Assembly: GCA_024277485.1 (NCBI GenBank)
Contig: JAJRVA010000192.1
Coordinates: 1 to 6,012, forward strand
Reading direction: 5' to 3'
From: Deltaproteobacteria bacterium
Lineage (GTDB): Bacteria; Desulfobacterota; Desulfobulbia; Desulfobulbales; Desulfobulbaceae
Length of the DNA stretch: 6,012 nt
In this document: in pieces, positions 5,401 through 6,012 of the stretch
How positions within the stretch are numbered: the first letter of the stretch is position 1
Layout of the letters: every line of letters starts with the position of its first letter
The notes under the pieces: model-generated
What the model was told of the DNA's origin: nothing
Database searches by the model: none
What the model saw: only the letters and a program-made list of their open reading frames with translations
Position numbers and translations under genes: made by a program

Positions 5401-6012
5401 GACAAAAAAACCGTATTCTCTCCGCCTGTTCTGCCGGCAGCCATCAACCCGGCCAATTCCCCTGTTGAGTGCCGTGTCTGCCATGATCCCCACTTCCAGG
5501 TTCAGTCATTCACCTATACCAGCCCATCCGACTTCCTCTTCCAGGGCACGGTCTCCGGGCTGACCGCCACCACCATCACCCAGGCGCCGGATCCTGGCTG
5601 GACGACCGATGAATTCGCCGGTCTACTTCTTGTTCCCAGCACCGCTGATACGCTGACCACGGCTGTTCCCATGGACGTGAGCCTGGTCCGGAACGGGGAC
5701 ACCTTTGTGATCAGCTACGGCAAGCTGATCAAGACCCCTGTCGTCCTGGATGATATCGGCGGTACTGTCAGGGACAGCAACGGCGATCCGGCACCCAAAA
5801 CCGGCAGCAGAACCGTCAAGCTTGTCAGGTCCGTGGGACAGAACTCATTTGCCGACGGGGATGCCACTGTTGACGGCATCTGTGAAGTCTGCCATACCCA
5901 GACAAGCCACTGGCGCAACGACGGGACCCGCTGCGAACAAACATGTTAACGGCCCGGTCATTACCGACACCGCAGTGGATGACTTCCGGGTCTGTTTTTC
6001 CTGCCACCTGGA
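5401..6012 (+). pseudogene. Multiheme c-type cytochrome fragment, no start codon and frameshifted
   Basis: The frame carrying this sequence is open from 5332 to a TAA at 5947-5949. Protein-like sequence starts near 5422 (PPVLPAAINPANSPVECRVC). It has a heme motif CRVCH (5470-5484), a long domain without heme motifs (GWTTDEFAGLLLV, GDTFVISYGKL), then NSFADGDATVDGICEVCHTQ with the second motif CEVCH (5881-5895) and TSHWRNDGT, typical of large periplasmic or outer-surface multiheme cytochromes of metal- and sulfur-reducing bacteria. After that the frame breaks. One base over it continues as AANKHVNGPVITDTAVDDFR with a third motif, CFSCH (5993-6007), running off the window. The likely indel is near 5926-5932, in GGGACCCGC. 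No ATG, GTG or TTG lies in frame between the TAG at 5329 and the first heme motif, and there is no signal peptide. Two independent defects suggest a decayed, 5'-truncated gene; a sequencing or assembly error is the alternative, particularly for the frameshift. Confidence 0.7.

Noticed and set aside
5671..5949. Independent small gene starting at ATG 5671
   Set aside because: The ATG lies in the middle of continuous cytochrome-like sequence that begins before 5470, has no ribosome binding site, and the frame ends at a probable frameshift.

Overview
The window looks like a chromosomal segment of an anaerobic, cytochrome-rich bacterium, most likely Desulfobacterota (the former Deltaproteobacteria, Desulfobulbales- or Desulfuromonadales-like). 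This is inferred from gene content: a class I cytochrome c lipoprotein, a rhodanese–ferritin-like fusion, a dodecin, a multi-rhodanese lipoprotein and CxxCH multiheme cytochrome sequence. No rRNA, tRNA, CRISPR array or mobile element was seen.

Layout. (1) Bases 1-2060: the 3' end of an HrpA-type RNA helicase gene, followed 9 bases later by a complete TIGR01777-family SDR gene. (2) Bases 2136-3315: a two-gene unit of a small monoheme cytochrome c lipoprotein and a rhodanese fused to a diiron ferritin-like domain. It ends at a strong hairpin (3382-3410) shared with the convergent dodecin gene (3430-3645, minus strand). (3) Bases 3646-4025: an AT-rich divergent intergenic region with a near-consensus sigma70 promoter facing right. 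(4) Bases 4026-5339: one long gene for an exported protein with three rhodanese domains, interrupted by an in-frame TGA at 4596-4598. (5) Bases 5352-5400: two hairpins. (6) Bases ~5401-6012: a multiheme cytochrome sequence with no start codon and a frameshift, probably a decayed gene.

The most interesting point is the TGA at 4596. It lies inside the active-site loop of the first rhodanese domain (CGGPT-TGA-GMSPKSA), where related proteins as I recall them carry a second cysteine (CGGPTC). Both flanks are in the same frame, and together they make one intact rhodanese fold. A short hairpin with a GGUCU apical loop, the same loop bases as in the E. coli fdhF SECIS element, starts 17 bases after the TGA. 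Other genes here use TGA as a normal stop. I therefore read this as a selenoprotein of 437 residues with Sec191. An automatic annotation would probably split it into two broken genes.

How the genes may work together is inference. One rhodanese is cytoplasmic and linked to a diiron domain; the other is an envelope protein with a C-x4-Sec pair. A heme lipoprotein and a small flavin-binding-family protein lie nearby. This suggests a locus for sulfane-sulfur or selenium transfer, or for thiol redox and peroxide defence, coupled to periplasmic electron carriers.
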